Positions 13,515 through 28,834 of a stretch of 62,596 bases of DNA are shown here, one piece after another. Location of the stretch: NCBI RefSeq assembly GCF_032854445.1, contig NW_027018185.1, positions 1-62,596 on the forward strand, written 5' to 3'. Below the pieces are notes generated by a model. It did not search any database, was not told the DNA's origin, and worked only from the letters and a program-made list of their open reading frames with translations. The first letter of the stretch is position 1; the number at the start of each line of letters is the position of its first letter. This DNA comes from Liolophura sinensis (Eukaryota > Mollusca > Polyplacophora > Chitonida > Chitonidae). The position numbers and the translations under genes are program-made.

Positions 13515-16500
13515 TTGGCTGTAGCCACAATTGAATCATCAATTATGTCAAAATCACGTGCCCAGCAACGGCTCTTACTCCATGGAAACCAAGGAAATTT
13601 GCAATTTTTCAACACCTGGAGATGCCTGACCCAATTGCGCATCTTTTGGCACCTTATTGATGTGGGTCAGTGTTCAATTGTACTTTTTACAGCAGACTGT
13701 ATCAAGTACTTTGTGGTTTTTATATAAAAATGGTGTGGTTTTTCTACATGTAGATAAAGAGATTAAGTTTATCTTCGACTTAGAAGTAAGACATTTGCTG
13801 GGTGAGTTAAATGGGCTTGGCCCAAAGATTTGACATCTTCTGGGCTACCGAAGGCACATAACTTATAATCAAAAGATGAATATAGTAATGACCAGTCGCG
13901 AATGTACATAGTACATGTAGCCGATTTCAATTAGCAAAAGGACCAGGCAAATATCCAAAAGTGGAAAAAATGTTCCAATGCTGCTGGTAAGAGGCTAATC
14001 CGACGTATTTTGTGACGAGAAATCGAATGGTGCAAACAGCGTTGCTCTCCGAGCAATACTTTTGGCTGTAGCCACAATTGAATCATCAATTATGTCAAAA
14101 TCACGTGCCCAGCAACGGCTCTTACTCCATGGAAACCAAGGAAATTTACAATTTTTCAACACCTGGAGATGCCTGGCCCAATTGCGCTTCTTTTGGCACC
14201 TTATTGATGTGGGTCAGTGTTCAATTGTACTTTTTACAGCAGACTGTATCAAGTACCTTGTGTTTTTTTATATAAAAATGGTGTGGTTTTTCTACATGTA
14301 GATAAAGACATTGAGTTTATCTTCGACTTAGAAGTAAGACATTTGCTGGGTGAGTTAAATAGGCTTGGCCCAAAGATTTGACATCTTCTGGGCTACCGAA
14401 GGGCACATAACTTATAATCAAAAGTTGAATATAGTAATGACCAGTCGCGATGGTACATAGTACATGTAGCCGATTTCAATTAGCAAAAAGGACCAGGCAA
14501 AAATCCAAAAGTAAAAAAAATGTTCCAATCGTGCTGGTAAGAGGCTAATCCGACGTATTTTGTGACGAGAAATCGAATGGTGCAAACCGCGCTGCTCTCC
14601 GACCAATACTTTTGGCTGTAGCCACAATTGAATCATCATTTATGTCAAAATCACGTGCCCAGCAACGGCTCTTACTCCATGGAAACCAAGGAAATTTGCA
14701 ATTTTTCAACAGCTGGAGATGCCTGACCCAATTGCGCATCTTTTGGCACCTTATTGATGTGGGTCAGTGTTCAATTGTACTTTTTACAGCAGACTGTATC
14801 AAGTACCTTGTGTTTTTTATATAAAAATGGTGTGGTTTTTCTACATGTAGATAAAGAGATTAAGTTTATCTTCGACTTAGAAGTAAGACATTTGCTGGGT
14901 GAGTTAAATGGGCTTGGCCCAAAGATTTGACATCTTCTGGGCTACCGAAGGGCACATAACTTATAATCAAAAGTTGAATATAGTAATGACCAGTCGCGAT
15001 GGTACATAGTACATGTAGCCGATTTCAATTAGCAAAAAGGACCAGGCAAAATCCAAAAGTAAAAAAAATGTTCCAATCGTGCTGGTAAGAGGCTAATCCG
15101 ACGTATTTTGTGACGAGAAATCGAATGGTGCAAACCGCGCTGCTCTCCGACCAATACTTTTGGCTGTAGCCACAATTGAAGCATCATTTATGTCAAAATC
15201 ACGTGCCCAGCAACGGCTCTTACTCCATGGAAACCAAGGAAATTTGCAATTTTTCAACAGCTGGAGATGCCTGACCCAATTGCGCATCTTTTGGCACCTT
15301 ATTGATGTGGGTCAGTGTTCAATTGTACTTTTTACAGCAGACTGTATCAAGTACCTTGTGTTTTTTATATAAAAATGGTGTGGTTTTTCTACATGTAGAT
15401 AAAGAGATTAAGTTTATCTTCGACTTAGAAGTAAGACATTTGCTGGGTGAGTTAAATGGGCTTGGCCCAAGATTTGACATCTTCTGGGCTACCGAAGGGC
15501 ACATAACTTATAATCAAAAGTTGAATATAGTAATGACCAGTCGCGATTGTACATAGTACATGTAGCCGATTTCAATTAGCAAAAGGACCAGGCAAATATC
15601 CAAAAGTGGAAAAAATGTTCCAATGCTGCTGGTAAGAGGCTAATCCGACGTATTTTGTGACGAGAAATCGAATGGTGCAAACCGCGTTGCTCTCCGACCA
15701 ATACTTTTGGCTGTAGCCACAATTGAATCATCATTTATGTCAAAATCACGTGCCCAGCAACGGCTCTTACTCCATGGAAACCAAGGAAATTTGCAATTTT
15801 TCAACAGCTGGAGATGCCTGACCCAATTGCGCATCTTTTGGCACCTTATTGATGTGGGTCAGTGTTCAATTGTACTTTTTACAGCAGACTGTATCAAGTA
15901 CCTTGTGTTTTTTATATAAGAATGGTGTGGTTTTTCTACATGTAGATAAAGAGATTAAGTTTATCTTCGACTTAGAAGTAAGACATTTGCTGGGTGAGTT
16001 AAATGGGCTTGGCCAAAGATTTGACATCTTCTGGGCTACCGAAGGGCACATAACTTATAATCAAAAGATGAATATAGTAATGACCAGTCGCGATTGTACA
16101 TAGTACATGTAGCCGATTTCAATTAGCAAAAGGACCAGGCAAATATCCAAAAGTGGAAAAAATGTTCCAATGCTGCTGGTAAGAGGCTAATCCGACGTAT
16201 TTTGTGACGAGAAATCGAATGGTGCAAACCGCGTTGCTCTCCGAGCAATACTTTTGGCTGTAGCCACAATTGAATCATCAATTATGTCAAAATCACGTGC
16301 CCAGCAACGGCTCTTACTCCATGGAAACCAAGGAAATTTCCAAATTTTCAACAGCTGGAGATGCCTGACCCAATTGCGCATCTTTTGGCACCTTATTGAT
16401 GTGGGTCAGTGTTCAATTGTACTTTTTACAGCAGACTGTATCAAGTACCTTGTGGTTTTTATATAAAAATGGTGTGGTTTTTCTACATGTAGATAAAGAG

Positions 16501-19500
16501 ATTAAGTTTATCTTCGACTTAGAAGTAAGACATTTGCTGGGTGAGTTAAATGGGCTTGGCCCAAAGATTTGACATCTTCTGGGCTACCGAAGGGCACATA
16601 ACTTATAATCAAAAGATGAATATAGTAATGACCAGTCGCGATTGTACATAGTACATGTAGCCGATTTCAATTAGCAAAAGGACCAGGCAAATATCCAAAA
16701 GTGGAAAAAATGTTCCAATGCTGCTGGTAAGAGGCTAATCCGACGTATTTTGTGACGAGAAATCGAATGGTGCAAACAGCGTTGCTCTCCGAGCAATACT
16801 TTTGGCTGTAGCCACAATTGAATCATCAATTATGTCAAAATCACGTGCCCAGCAACGGCTCTTACTCCATGGAAACCAAGGAAATTTACAATTTTTCAAC
16901 ACCTGGAGATGCCTTGCCCAATTGCGCATCTTTTGGCACCTTATTGATGTGGGTCAGTGTTCAATTGTACTTTTTACAGCAGACTGTATCAAGTACCTTG
17001 TGTTTTTTATATAAAAATGGTGTGGTTTTTCTACATGTAGATAAAGACATTCAGTTTATCTTCGACTTAGAAGTAAGACATTTGCTGGGTGAGTTAAATG
17101 GGCTTGGCCCAAAGATTTGACATCTTCTGGGCTACCGAAGGGCACATAACTTATAATCAAAAGTTGAATGTAGTAATGACCAGTCGCGATTGTACATAGT
17201 ACATGTAGCCGATTTCAATTAGCAAAAGGACCAGGCAAAAATCCAAAAGTGGAAAAAATGTTCCAATGCTGCTGGTAAGAGGCTAATCCGACGTATTTTG
17301 TGACGAGAAATCGAATGGTGCCAACCGCGCTTCTCTCCGACCAATACTTTTGGCTGTAGCCACAATTGAATCATCATTTATGTCAAAATCACGTGCCCAG
17401 CAACGGCTCTTACTCCATGGGAAACCAAGGAAATTTGCAATTTTTCAACAGCTGGAGATGCCTGACCCAATTGCGCATCTTTTGGCACCTTATTGATGTG
17501 GGTCAGTGTTCAATTGTACTTTTTACAGCAGACTGTATCAAGTACCTTGTGTTTTTTATATAAAAATGGTGTGGTTTTTCTACATGTAGATAAAGACATT
17601 GAGTTTATCTTCGACTTAGAAGTAAGACATTTGCTGGGTGAGTTAAATGGGCTTGGCCCAAAGATTTGACATCTTCTGGGCTACCGAAGGGCACATAACT
17701 TATAATCAAAAGTTGAATATAGTAATGACCAGTCGCGATTGTACATAGTACATGTAGCCGATTTCAATTAGCAAAAGGACCAGGCAAAAATCCAAAAGTG
17801 GAAAAAATGTTCCAATGCTGCTGGTAAGAGCCTAATCCGACGTATTTTGTGACGAGAAATCGAATGGTGCAAACCGCGTTGCTCTCCGACCAATACTTTT
17901 GGCTGTAGCCACAATTGAATCATCATTTATGTCAAAATCACGTGCCCAGCAACGGCTCTTACTCCATGGAAACCAAGGAAATTTACAATTTTTCAACACC
18001 TGGAGATGCCTGACCCAATTGCGCATCTTTTGGCACCTATTGATGTGGGTCAGTGTTCAATTGTACTTTTTACAGCAGACTGTATCAAGTACCTTGTGTT
18101 TTTTATATAAAAATGGTGTGGTTTATCTACATGTAGATAAAGAGATTAAGTTTATCTTCGACTTAGAAGTAAGACATTTGCTGGGTGAGTTAAATGGGCT
18201 TGGCCCAAAGATTTGACATCTTCTGGGCTACCGAAGGGCACATAACTTATAATCAAAAGTTGAATATAGTAATGACCAGTCGCGATTGTACATAGTACAT
18301 GTAGCCGATTTCAATTAGCAAAAGGACCAGGCAAAAATCCAAAAGTGGAAAAAATGTTCCAATGCTGCTGGTAAGAGGCTAATCCGACGTATTTTGTGAC
18401 GAGAAATCGAATGGTGCAAACCGCGTTGCTCTCCGACCAATACTTTTGGCTGTAGCCACAATTGAATCATCATTTATGTCAAAATCACGTGCCCAGCAAC
18501 GGCTCTTACTCCATGGAAACCAAGGAAATTTGCAATTTTTCAACAGCTGGAGATGCCTGACCCAATTGCGCATCTTTTGGCACCTTATTGATGTGGGTCA
18601 GTGTTCAATTGTACTTTTTACAGCAGACTGTATCAAGTACTTGTGTTTTTTATATAAAAATGGTGTGGTTTTTCTACATGTAGATAAAGACATTGAGTTT
18701 ATCTTCGACTTAGAAGTAAGACATTTGCTGGGTGAGTTAAATGGGCTTGGCCCAAAGATTTGACATCTTCTGGGCTACCGAAGGGCACATAACTTATAAT
18801 CAAAAGTTGAATATAGTAATGACCAGTCGCGATTGTACATAGTACATGTAGCCGATTTCAATTAGCAAAAGGACCAGGCAAAAATCCAAAAGTGGAAAAA
18901 ATGTTCCAATCCTGCTGGTAAGAGGCTAATCCGACGTATTTTGTGACGAGAAATCGAATGGTGCAAACCGCGTTGCTCTCCGACCAATACTTTTGGCTGT
19001 AGCCACAATTGAATCATCATTTATGTCAAAATCACGTGCCCAGCAACGGCTCTTACTCCATGGAAACCAAGGAAATTTGCAATTTTTCAACAGCTGGAGA
19101 TGCCTGACCCAATTGCGCATCTTTTGGCACCTTATTGATGTGGGTCAGTGGTTCAATTGTATTTTTTACAGCAGACTGTATCAAGTACCTTGTGGTTTTT
19201 ATATAAAAATGGTGTGGTTTTTCTACATGTAGATAAAGAGATTAAGATTATCTTCGACTTAGAAGTAAGACATTTGCTGGGTGAGTTAAATGGGCTTGGC
19301 CCAAAGATTTGACATCTTCTGGGCTACCGAAGGGCACATAACTTATAATCAAAAGATGAATATAGTAATGACCAGTCGCGATTGTACATAGTACATGTAG
19401 CCGATTTCAATTAGCAAAAGGACCAGGCAAATATCCAAAAGTGGAAAAAATGTTCCAATGCTGCTGGTAAGAGGCTAATCCGACGTATTTTGTGACGAGA

Positions 19501-19930
19501 AATCGAATGGTGCAAACAGCGTTGCTCTCCGAGCAATACTTTTGGCTGTAGCCACAATTGAATCATCAATTATGTCAAAATCACGTGCCCAGCAACGGCT
19601 CTTACTCCATGGAAACCAAGGAAATTTACAATTTTTCAAACACCTGGAGATGCCTTGCCCAATTGCGCATCTTTTGGCACCTTATTGATGTGGGTCAGTG
19701 TTCAATTGTACTTTTTACAGCAGACTGTATCAAGTACCTTGTGTTTTTTATATAAAAATGGTGTGGTTTTTCTACATGTAGATAAAGACATTGAGTTTAT
19801 CTTCGACTTAGAAGTAAGACATTTGCTGGGTGAGTTAAATGGGCTTGGCCCAAAGATTTGACATCTTCTGGGCTACCGAAGGGCACATAACTTATAATCA
19901 AAAGTTGAATATAGTAATGACCAGTCGCGA

Positions 19931-19942
19931 TTGTCATGTAGC
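19931..19942. other. 8-bp deletion in one unit
   Basis: The usual TTGTACATAGTACATGTAG reads TTGTCATGTAG here, a loss of 8 bases between two overlapping TACAT motifs. Slippage or repair between the short direct repeats would explain it. It occurs once. Confidence 0.8.
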
Positions 19943-19970
19943 CGATTTCAATTAGCAAAAGGACCAGGCA

Positions 19971-22900
19971 AAAATGCAAAAGTGGAAAAATGTTCCAATG
20001 CTGCTGGTAAGAGGCTAATCTGACGTATTTTGTGACGAGAAATCGAATGGTGCAAACCGCGTTTGCTCTCCGACCAATACTTTTGGCTGTAGCCACAATT
20101 GAATCATCATTTATGTCAAAATCACGTGCCCAGCAACGGCTCTTACTCCATGGAACCCAAGGAAATTTGCAATTTTTCAACAGCTGGAGATGCTGACCCA
20201 ATTGCGCATCTTTTGGCACCTTATTGATGTGGGTCAGTGTTCCAATTGTACTTTTTACAGCAGACTGTATCAAGTACCTTGTGTTTTTTTATATAAAAAA
20301 TGGTGTGGTTTTTCTACATGTAGATAAAGACATTGAGTTTATCTTCGACTTAGAAGTAAGACATTTGCTGGGTGAGTTAAATGGGCTTGGCCCAAAGATT
20401 TTACGTCTTCTGGGCTACCGAAGGGCACATAACTTATAATCAAAAGTTGAATATAGTAATGACCAGTCGCGATGGTACATAGTACATGTAGCCGATTTCA
20501 ATTAGCAAAAGGACCAGGCAAAAATCCAAAAGTGGAAAAAATGTTCCAATACTGCTGGTAAGAGGCTAATCCGACGTATTTTGTGACGAGAATCGAATGG
20601 TGCAAACCGCGTTGCTCTCCGACCAATACTTTTGGCTGTAGCCACAATTGAATCATTATTTATGTCAAAATCACGTGCCCAGCAACGGCTCTTACTCCAT
20701 GGAAACCAAGGAAATTTCCAATTTTTCAACACCTGGAGATGCCTGACCCAATTGCGCATCTTTTGGCACCTTATTGATGTGGGTCAGTGTTCAATTGTAC
20801 TTTTTACAGCAGACTGTATCAAGTACCTTGTGTTTTTTATATAAAAATGGTGTGTGTTTATCTACATGTAGATAAAGAGATTAAGTTTATCTTCGACTTA
20901 GAAGTAAGACATTTGCTGGGTGAGTTAAATGGGCTTGGCCCAAAGATTTGACATCTTCTGGGCTACCGAAGGGCACATACTTATAACCAAAAGTTGAATA
21001 TAGTAATGACCAAGTCGCGATTGTACATAGTACATGTAGCCGATTTCAATTAGCAAAAGGACCAGGCAAAAATCCAAAAGTGGAAAAAATGTTCCAATGC
21101 TGCTGGTAAGAGGCTAATCTGACGTATTTTGTGACGAGAAATCGAATGGTGCAAACCGCGTTGCTCTCCGACCAATACTTTTGGCTGTAGCCACAATTGA
21201 ATCATCATTTAATGTCAAAATCACGTGCCCAGCAACGGCTCTTACTCCATGGAAACCAAGGGAAATTTGCAATTTTTCAACACCTGGAGATGCCTGACCC
21301 AATTGCGCATCTTTTGGCACCTTATTGATGTGGGTCAGTGTTCAATTGTACTTTTTACAGCAGACTGTATCAAGTACCTTGTGGTTTTTATATAAAAATG
21401 GTGTGGTTTTTTCTACATGTAGATAAAGAGATTAAGTTTATCTTCGACTTAGAAGTAAGACATTTGCTGGGTGAGTTAAATGGGCTTGGCCCAAAGATTT
21501 GACATCTTCTGGGCTACCGAAGGGCACAGAACTTATAATCAAAAGTTGAATATAGTAATGACCAGTCGCGATGGTACATAGTACATGTAGCCGGATTTCA
21601 ATTAGCAAAAGGACCAGGCAAAAATCCAAAAGTAAAAAAAATGCTCCAATCGTGCTGGTAAGAGGCTAATCCGACGTATTTTGTGACGAGAAATCGAATG
21701 GTGCAAACCGCGTTGCTCTCCGACCAATACTTTTGGCTGTAGCCACAATTGAATCATCATTTATGTCAAAATCACGTGCCCAGCAACGGCTCTTACTCCA
21801 TGGAAACCAAGGAAATTTGCAATTTTTCAACAGCTGGAGATGCCTGACCCAATTGCGCATCTTTTGGCACCTTATTGATGTGGGTCAGTGTTCAATTGTA
21901 CTTTTTACAGCAGACTGTATCAAGTACCTTGTGTTTTTTTTATATAAAAATGGTGTGGTTTATCTACATGTAGATAAAGAGATTAAGTTTATCTTCGACT
22001 TAGAAGTAAGACATTTGCTGGGTGAGTTAAATGGGCTTGGCCCAAAGATTTGACATCTTCTGGGCTACCGAAGGGCACATAACTTATAACCAAAAGTTGA
22101 ATATAGTAATGACCAGTCGCGATTGTACATAGTACATGTAGCCGATTTCAATTAGCAAAAGGACAGGCAAAAATCCAAAAGTGGAAAAAATGTTCCAATG
22201 CTGCTGGTAAGAGGCTAATCTGACGTATTTTGTGACGAGAAATCGAATGGTGCAAACCGCGTTGCTCTCCGACCAATACTTTTGGCTGTAGCCACAATTG
22301 AATCATCATTTATGTCAAAATCACGTGCCCAGCAACGGCTCTTACTCCATGGAAACCAAGGAAATTTGCAATTTTTCAACACCTGGAGATGCCTGACCCA
22401 ATTGCGCATCTTTTGGCACCTTATTGATGTGGGTCAGTGTTCAATTGTACTTTTTACAGCAGACTGTATCAAGTACCTTGTGGTTTTTATATAAAAATGG
22501 TGTGGTTTTTCTACATGTAGATAAAGAGATTAAGTTTATCTTCGACTTAGAAGTAAGACATTTGCTGGGTGAGTTAAATGGGCTTGGCCCAAAGATTTGA
22601 CATCTTCTGGGCTACCGAAGGGCACATAACTTATAATCAAAAGTTGAATATAGTAATGACCAGTCGCGATTGTACATAGTACATGTAGCCGATTTCAATT
22701 AGCAAAAGGACCAGGCAAAAATCCAAAAGTGGAAAAAATGTTCCAATGCTGCTGGTAAGAGGCTAATCCGACGTATTTTGTGACGAGAAATCGAATGGTG
22801 CAAACCGCGTTGCTCTCCGACCAATACTTTTGGCTGTAGCCACAATTGAATCATCATTTATGTCAAAATCACGTGCCCAGCAACGGCTCTTACTCCATGG

Positions 22901-25900
22901 AAACCAAGGAAATTTGCAATTTTTCAACAGCTGGAGATGCCTGACCCAATTGCGCATCTTTTGGCACCTTATTGATGTGGGTCAGTGTTCAATTGTACTT
23001 TTTACAGCAGACTGTATCAAGTACCTTGTGGTTTTTATATAAAAATGGTGTGGTTTTTCTACATGTAGATAAAGAGATTAAGTTTATCTTCGACTTAGAA
23101 GTAAGACATTTGCTGGGTGAGTTAAATGGGCTTGGCCCAAAGATTTGACATCTTCTGGGCTATCGAAGGGCACATAACTTATAATCAAAAGTTGAATATA
23201 GTAATGACCAGTCGCGATTGTACATAGTACATGTAGCCGATTTCAATTAGCAAAAGGACCAGGCAAAAATGCAAAAGTGGAAAAAATGTTCCAATGCTGC
23301 TGGTAAGAGGCTAATCTGACGTATTTTGTGACGAGAAATCGAATGGTGCAAACCGCGTTGCTCTCCGACCAATACTTTTGGCTGTAGCCACAATTGAATC
23401 ATCATTTATGTCAAAATCACGTGCCCAGCAACGGCTCTTACTCCATGGAAACCAAGGAAATTTGCAATTTTTCAACAGCTGGAGATGCCTGACCCAATTG
23501 CGCATCTTTTGGCACCTTATTGATGTGGGTCAGTGTTCAATTGTACTTTTTACAGCAGACTGTATCAAGTACCTTGTGTTTTTTATATAAAAATGGTGTG
23601 GTTTTTCTACATGTAGATAAAGACATTGAGTTTATCTTCGACTTAGAAGTAAGACATTTGCTGGGTGAGTTAAATGGGCTTGGCCCAAAGATTTTACGTC
23701 TTCTGGGCTACCGAAGGGCACATAACTTATAATCAAAAGTTGAATATAGTAATGACCAGTCGCGATGGTACATAGTACATGTAGCCGATTTCAATTAGCA
23801 AAAGGACCAGGCAAAAATCCAAAAGTGGAAAAAATGTTCCAATACTGCTGGTAAGAGGCTAATCCGACGTATTTTGTGACGAGAAATCGAATGGTGCAAA
23901 CCGCGTTGCTCTCCGACCAATACTTTTGGCTGTAGCCACAATTGAATCATTATTTATGTCAAAATCACGTGCCCAGCAACGGCTCTTACTCCATGGAAAC
24001 CAAGGAAATTTCCAATTTTTCAACACCTGGAGATGCCTGACCCAATTGCGCATCTTTTGGCACCTTATTGATGTGGGTCAGTGTTCAATTGTACTTTTTA
24101 CAGCAGACTGTATCAAGTACCTTGTGTTTTTTATATAAAAATGGTGTGGTTTATCTACATGTAGATAAAGAGATTAAGTTTATCTTCGACTTAGAAGTAA
24201 GACATTTGCTGGGTGAGTTAAATGGGCTTGGCCCAAAGATTTGACATCTTCTGGGCTACCGAAGGGCACATAACTTATAACCAAAAGTTGAATATAGTAA
24301 TGACCAGTCGCGATTGTACATAGTACATGTAGCCGATTTCAATTAGCAAAAGGACCAGGCAAAAATGCAAAAGTGGAAAAAATGTTCCAATGCTGCTGGT
24401 AAGAGGCTAATCTGACGTATTTTGTGACGAGAAATCGAATGGTGCAAACCGCGTTGCTCTCCGACCAATACTTTTGGCTGTAGCCACAATTGAATCATCA
24501 TTTATGTCAAAATCACGTGCCCAGCAACGGCTCTTACTCCATGGAAACCAAGGAAATTTGCAATTTTTCAACACCTGGAGATGCCTGACCCAATTGCGCA
24601 TCTTTTGGCACCTTATTGATGTGGGTCAGTGTTCAATTGTACTTTTTACAGCAGACTGTATCAAGTACCTTGTGGTTTTTATATAAAAATGGTGTGGTTT
24701 TTCTACATGTAGATAAAGAGATTAAGTTTATCTTCGACTTAGAAGTAAGACATTTGCTGGGTGAGTTAAATGGGCTTGGCCCAAAGATTTGACATCTTCT
24801 GGGCTACCGAAGGGCACAGAACTTATAATCAAAAGTTGAATATAGTAATGACCAGTCGCGATGGTACATAGTACATGTAGCCGATTTCAATTAGCAAAAG
24901 GACCAGGCAAAAATCCAAAAGTAAAAAAAATGCTCCAATCGTGCTGGTAAGAGGCTAATCCGACGTATTTTGTGACGAGAAATCGAATGGTGCAAACCGC
25001 GTTGCTCTCCGACCAATACTTTTGGCTGTAGCCACAATTGAATCATCATTTATGTCAAAATCACGTGCCCAGCAACGGCTCTTACTCCATGGAAACCAAG
25101 GAAATTTGCAATTTTTCAACAGCTGGAGATGCCTGACCCAATTGCGCATCTTTTGGCACCTTATTGATGTGGGTCAGTGTTCAATTGTACTTTTTACAGC
25201 AGACTGTATCAAGTACCTTGTGTTTTTTTATATAAAAATGGTGTGGTTTATCTACATGTAGATAAAGAGATTAAGTTTATCTTCGACTTAGAAGTAAGAC
25301 ATTTGCTGGGTGAGTTAAATGGGCTTGGCCCAAAGATTTGACATCTTCTGGGCTACCGAAGGGCACATAACTTATAACCAAAAGTTGAATATAGTAATGA
25401 CCAGTCGCGATTGTACATAGTACATGTAGCCGATTTCAATTAGCAAAAGGACCAGGCAAAAATCCAAAAGTGGAAAAAATGTTCCAATGCTGCTGGTAAG
25501 AGGCTAATCTGACGTATTTTGTGACGAGAAATCGAATGGTGCAAACCGCGTTGCTCTCCGACCAATACTTTTGGCTGTAGCCACAATTGAATCATCATTT
25601 ATGTCAAAATCACGTGCCCAGCAACGGCTCTTACTCCATGGAAACCAAGGAAATTTGCAATTTTTCAACACCTGGAGATGCCTGACCCAATTGCGCATCT
25701 TTTGGCACCTTATTGATGTGGGTCAGTGTTCAATTGTACTTTTTACAGCAGACTGTATCAAGTACCTTGTGGTTTTTATATAAAAATGGTGTGGTTTTTC
25801 TACATGTAGATAAAGAGATTAAGTTTATCTTCGACTTAGAAGTAAGAGATTTGCTGGGTGAGTTAAATGGGCTTGGCCCAAAGATTTGACATCTTCTGGC

Positions 25901-28200
25901 TACCGAAGGGCACAGAACTTATAATCAAAAGTTGAATATAGTAATGACCAGTCGCGATGGTACATAGTACATGTAGCCGATTTCAATTAGCAAAAGGATC
26001 AGGCAAAAATCCAAAAGTAAAAAAAATGCTCCAATCGTGCTGGTAAGAGGCTAATCCGACGTATTTTGTGACGAGAAATCGAATGGTGCAAACCGCGTTG
26101 CTCTCCGACCAATACTTTTGGCTGTAGCCACAATTGAATCATCATTTATGTCAAAATCACGTGCCCAGCAACGGCTCTTACTCCATGGAAACCAAGGAAA
26201 TTTGCAATTTTTCAACAGCTGGAGATGCCTGACCCAATTGCGCATCTTTTGGCACCTTATTGATGTGGGTCAGTGTTCAATTGTACTTTTTACAGCAGAC
26301 TGTATCAAGTACCTTGTGGTTTTTATATAAAAATGGTGTGGTTTTTCTACATGTAGGTAAAGACATTGAGTTTATCTTCGACTTAGAAGTAAGACATTTG
26401 CTGGGTGAGTTAAATGGGCTTGGCCCAAAGATTTGACATCTTCTGGGCTACCGAAGGGCACATAACTTATAATCAAAAGTTGAATATAGTAATGACCAGT
26501 CGCGATTGTACATAGTACATGTAGCCGATTTCAATTAGCAAAAGGACCAGGCAAAAATCCAAAAGTGGAAAAAATGTTCCAATGCTGCTGGTAAGAGGCT
26601 AATCCGACGTATTTTGTGACGAGAAATCGAATGGTGCAAACCGCGTTGCTCTCCGACCAATACTTTTGGCTGTAGCCACAATTGAATCATCATTTATGTC
26701 AAAATCACGTGCCCAGCAACGGCTCTTACTCCATGGAAACCAAGGAAATTTCCAATTTTTCAACACCTGGAGATGCCTGACCCAATTGCGCATCTTTTGG
26801 CACCTTATTGATGTGGGTCAGTGTTCAATTGTACTTTTTACAGCAGACTGTATCAAGTACCTTGTGTTTTTTATATAAAAATGGTGTGGTTTTTCTACAT
26901 GTAGATAAAGACATTGAGATTATCTTCGACTTAGAAGTAAGACATTTGCTGGGTGAGTTAAATGGGCTTGGCCCAAAGATTTGACGTCTTCTGGGCTACC
27001 GAAGGGCACATAACTTATAATCAAAAGTTGAATATAGTAATGACCAGTCGCGATGGTACATAGTACATGTAGCCGATTTCAATTAGCAAAAGGACCAGGC
27101 AAAAATCCAAAAGTGGAAAAAATGTTCCAATACTGCTGGTAAGAGGCTAATCCGACGTATTTTGTGACGAGAAATCGAATGGTGCAAACCGCGTTGCTCT
27201 CCGACCAATACTTTTGGCTGTAGCCACAATTGAATCATTATTTATGTCAAAATCACGTGCCCAGCAACGGCTCTTACTCCATGGAAACCAAGGAAATTTG
27301 CAATTTTTCAACACCTGGAGATGCCTGACCCAATTGCGCATCTTTTGGCACCTTATTGATGTGGGTCAGTGTTCAATTGTACTTTTTACAGCAGACTGTA
27401 TCAAGTACCTTGTGTTTTTTATATAAAAATGGTGTGGTTTTTCTACATGTAGATAAAGAGATTAAGTTTATCTTCGACTTAGAAGTAAGACATTTGCTGG
27501 GTGAGTTAAATGGGCTTGGCCCAAAGATTTGACATCTTCTGGGCTACCGAAGGGCACATAACTTATAACCAAAAGTTGAATATAGTAATGACCAGTCGCG
27601 ATTGTACATAGTACATGTAGCCGATTTCAATTAGCAAAAGGACCAGGCAAAAATCCAAAAGTGGAAAAAATGTTCCAATGCTGCTGGTAAGAGGCTAATC
27701 TGACGTATTTTGTGACGAGAAATCAAATGGTGCAAACCGCGTTGCTCTCCGACCAATACTTTTGGCTGTAGCCACAATTGAATCATCATTTATGTCAAAA
27801 TCACGTGCCCAGCAACGGCTCTTACTCCATGGAAACCAAGGAAATTTGCAATTTTTCAACACCTGGAGATGCCTGACCCAATTGCGCATCTTTTGGCACC
27901 TTATTGATGTGGGTCAGTGTTCAATTGTACTTTTTACAGCAGACTGTATCAAGTACCTTGTGGTTTTTATATAAAAATGGTGTGGTTTTTCTACATGTAG
28001 ATAAAGAGATTAAGTTTATCTTCGACTTAGAAGTAAGACATTTGCTGGGTGAGTTAAATGGGCTTGGCCCAAAGATTTGACATCTTCTGGGCTACCGAAG
28101 GGCACATAACTTATAACCAAAAGTTGAATATAGTAATGACCAGTCGCGATGGTACATAGTACATGTAGCCGATTTCAATTAGCAAAAGGACCAGGCAAAA
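19971..28200. repeat. Six-unit higher-order repeat (about 3.29 kb), two copies and a partial third
   Basis: Rare alleles recur every six units. AAAATGCAAAAG is at about 19971 and 23266; GATTTTACGTC at 20398 and 23690; CAATACTGCTGG at about 20548, 23841 and 27129; CATTATTTATG at about 20654, 23948 and 27236; GGCACAGAAC at about 21523 and 24823, with a further copy near 25909; and GTTTATCTAC near 20866, 21958, 24152 and 25248. CTTATAACC, otherwise rare, is also concentrated here. Offsets are 3,288 to 3,300 bp, equal to six units. Approximate copies are 19971-23262, 23263-26552 and a partial copy from 26553 to about 28200, where identity to the pattern fades. The order of unit types is kept between copies, so this is a true higher-order repeat. 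Confidence 0.8.
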
Positions 28201-28816
28201 ATCCAAAAGTAAAAAACATGCTCCAATGCTGCTGGTAAGAGGCTAATCCGACGTATTTTGTGACGAGAAATCGAATGGTGCAAACCGCGTTGCTCTCCGA
28301 CCAATACTTTTGGCTGTAGCCACAATTGAATCATCATTTATGTCAAAATCACGTGCCCAGCAACGGCTCTTACTCCATGGAAACCAAGGAAATTTCCAAT
28401 TTTTCAACAGCTGGAGATGCCTGACCCAATTGCGCATCTTTTGGCACCTTATTGATGTGGGTCAGTGTTCAATTGTACTTTTTACAGCAGACTGTATCAA
28501 GTACCTTGTGGTTTTTATATAAAAATGGTGTGGTTTTTCTACATGTAGATAAAGACATTGAGTTTATCTTCGACTTAGAAGTAAGACATTTGCTGGGTGA
28601 GTTAAATGGGCTTGGCCCAAAGATTTGACATCTTCTGGGCTACCGAAGGGCACATAACTTATAATCAAAAGTTGAATATAGTAATGACCAGTCGCGATTG
28701 TACATAGTACATGTAGCCGATTTCAATTAGCAAAAGGACCAGGCAAAAATCCAAAAGTGGAAAAAATGTTCCAATGCTGCTGGTAAGAGGCTAATCCGAC
28801 GTATTTTGTGACGAGA

Positions 28817-28834
28817 AATCGAATGAATCGAATG
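28817..28834. repeat. 9-bp tandem duplication inside one unit
   Basis: AATCGAATG occurs twice in direct tandem here; every other unit I read has it once at this position. It lengthens this unit by 9 bp and is confined to it, so it arose recently or is an assembly error. Confidence 0.85.

Noticed and set aside
19797-20273. Longest open frame in the window, 158 codons on the minus strand
   Set aside because: It exists only because small indels and the 8-bp deletion near 19934 fuse frames that end separately in other units. It spans a unit boundary and is not conserved.
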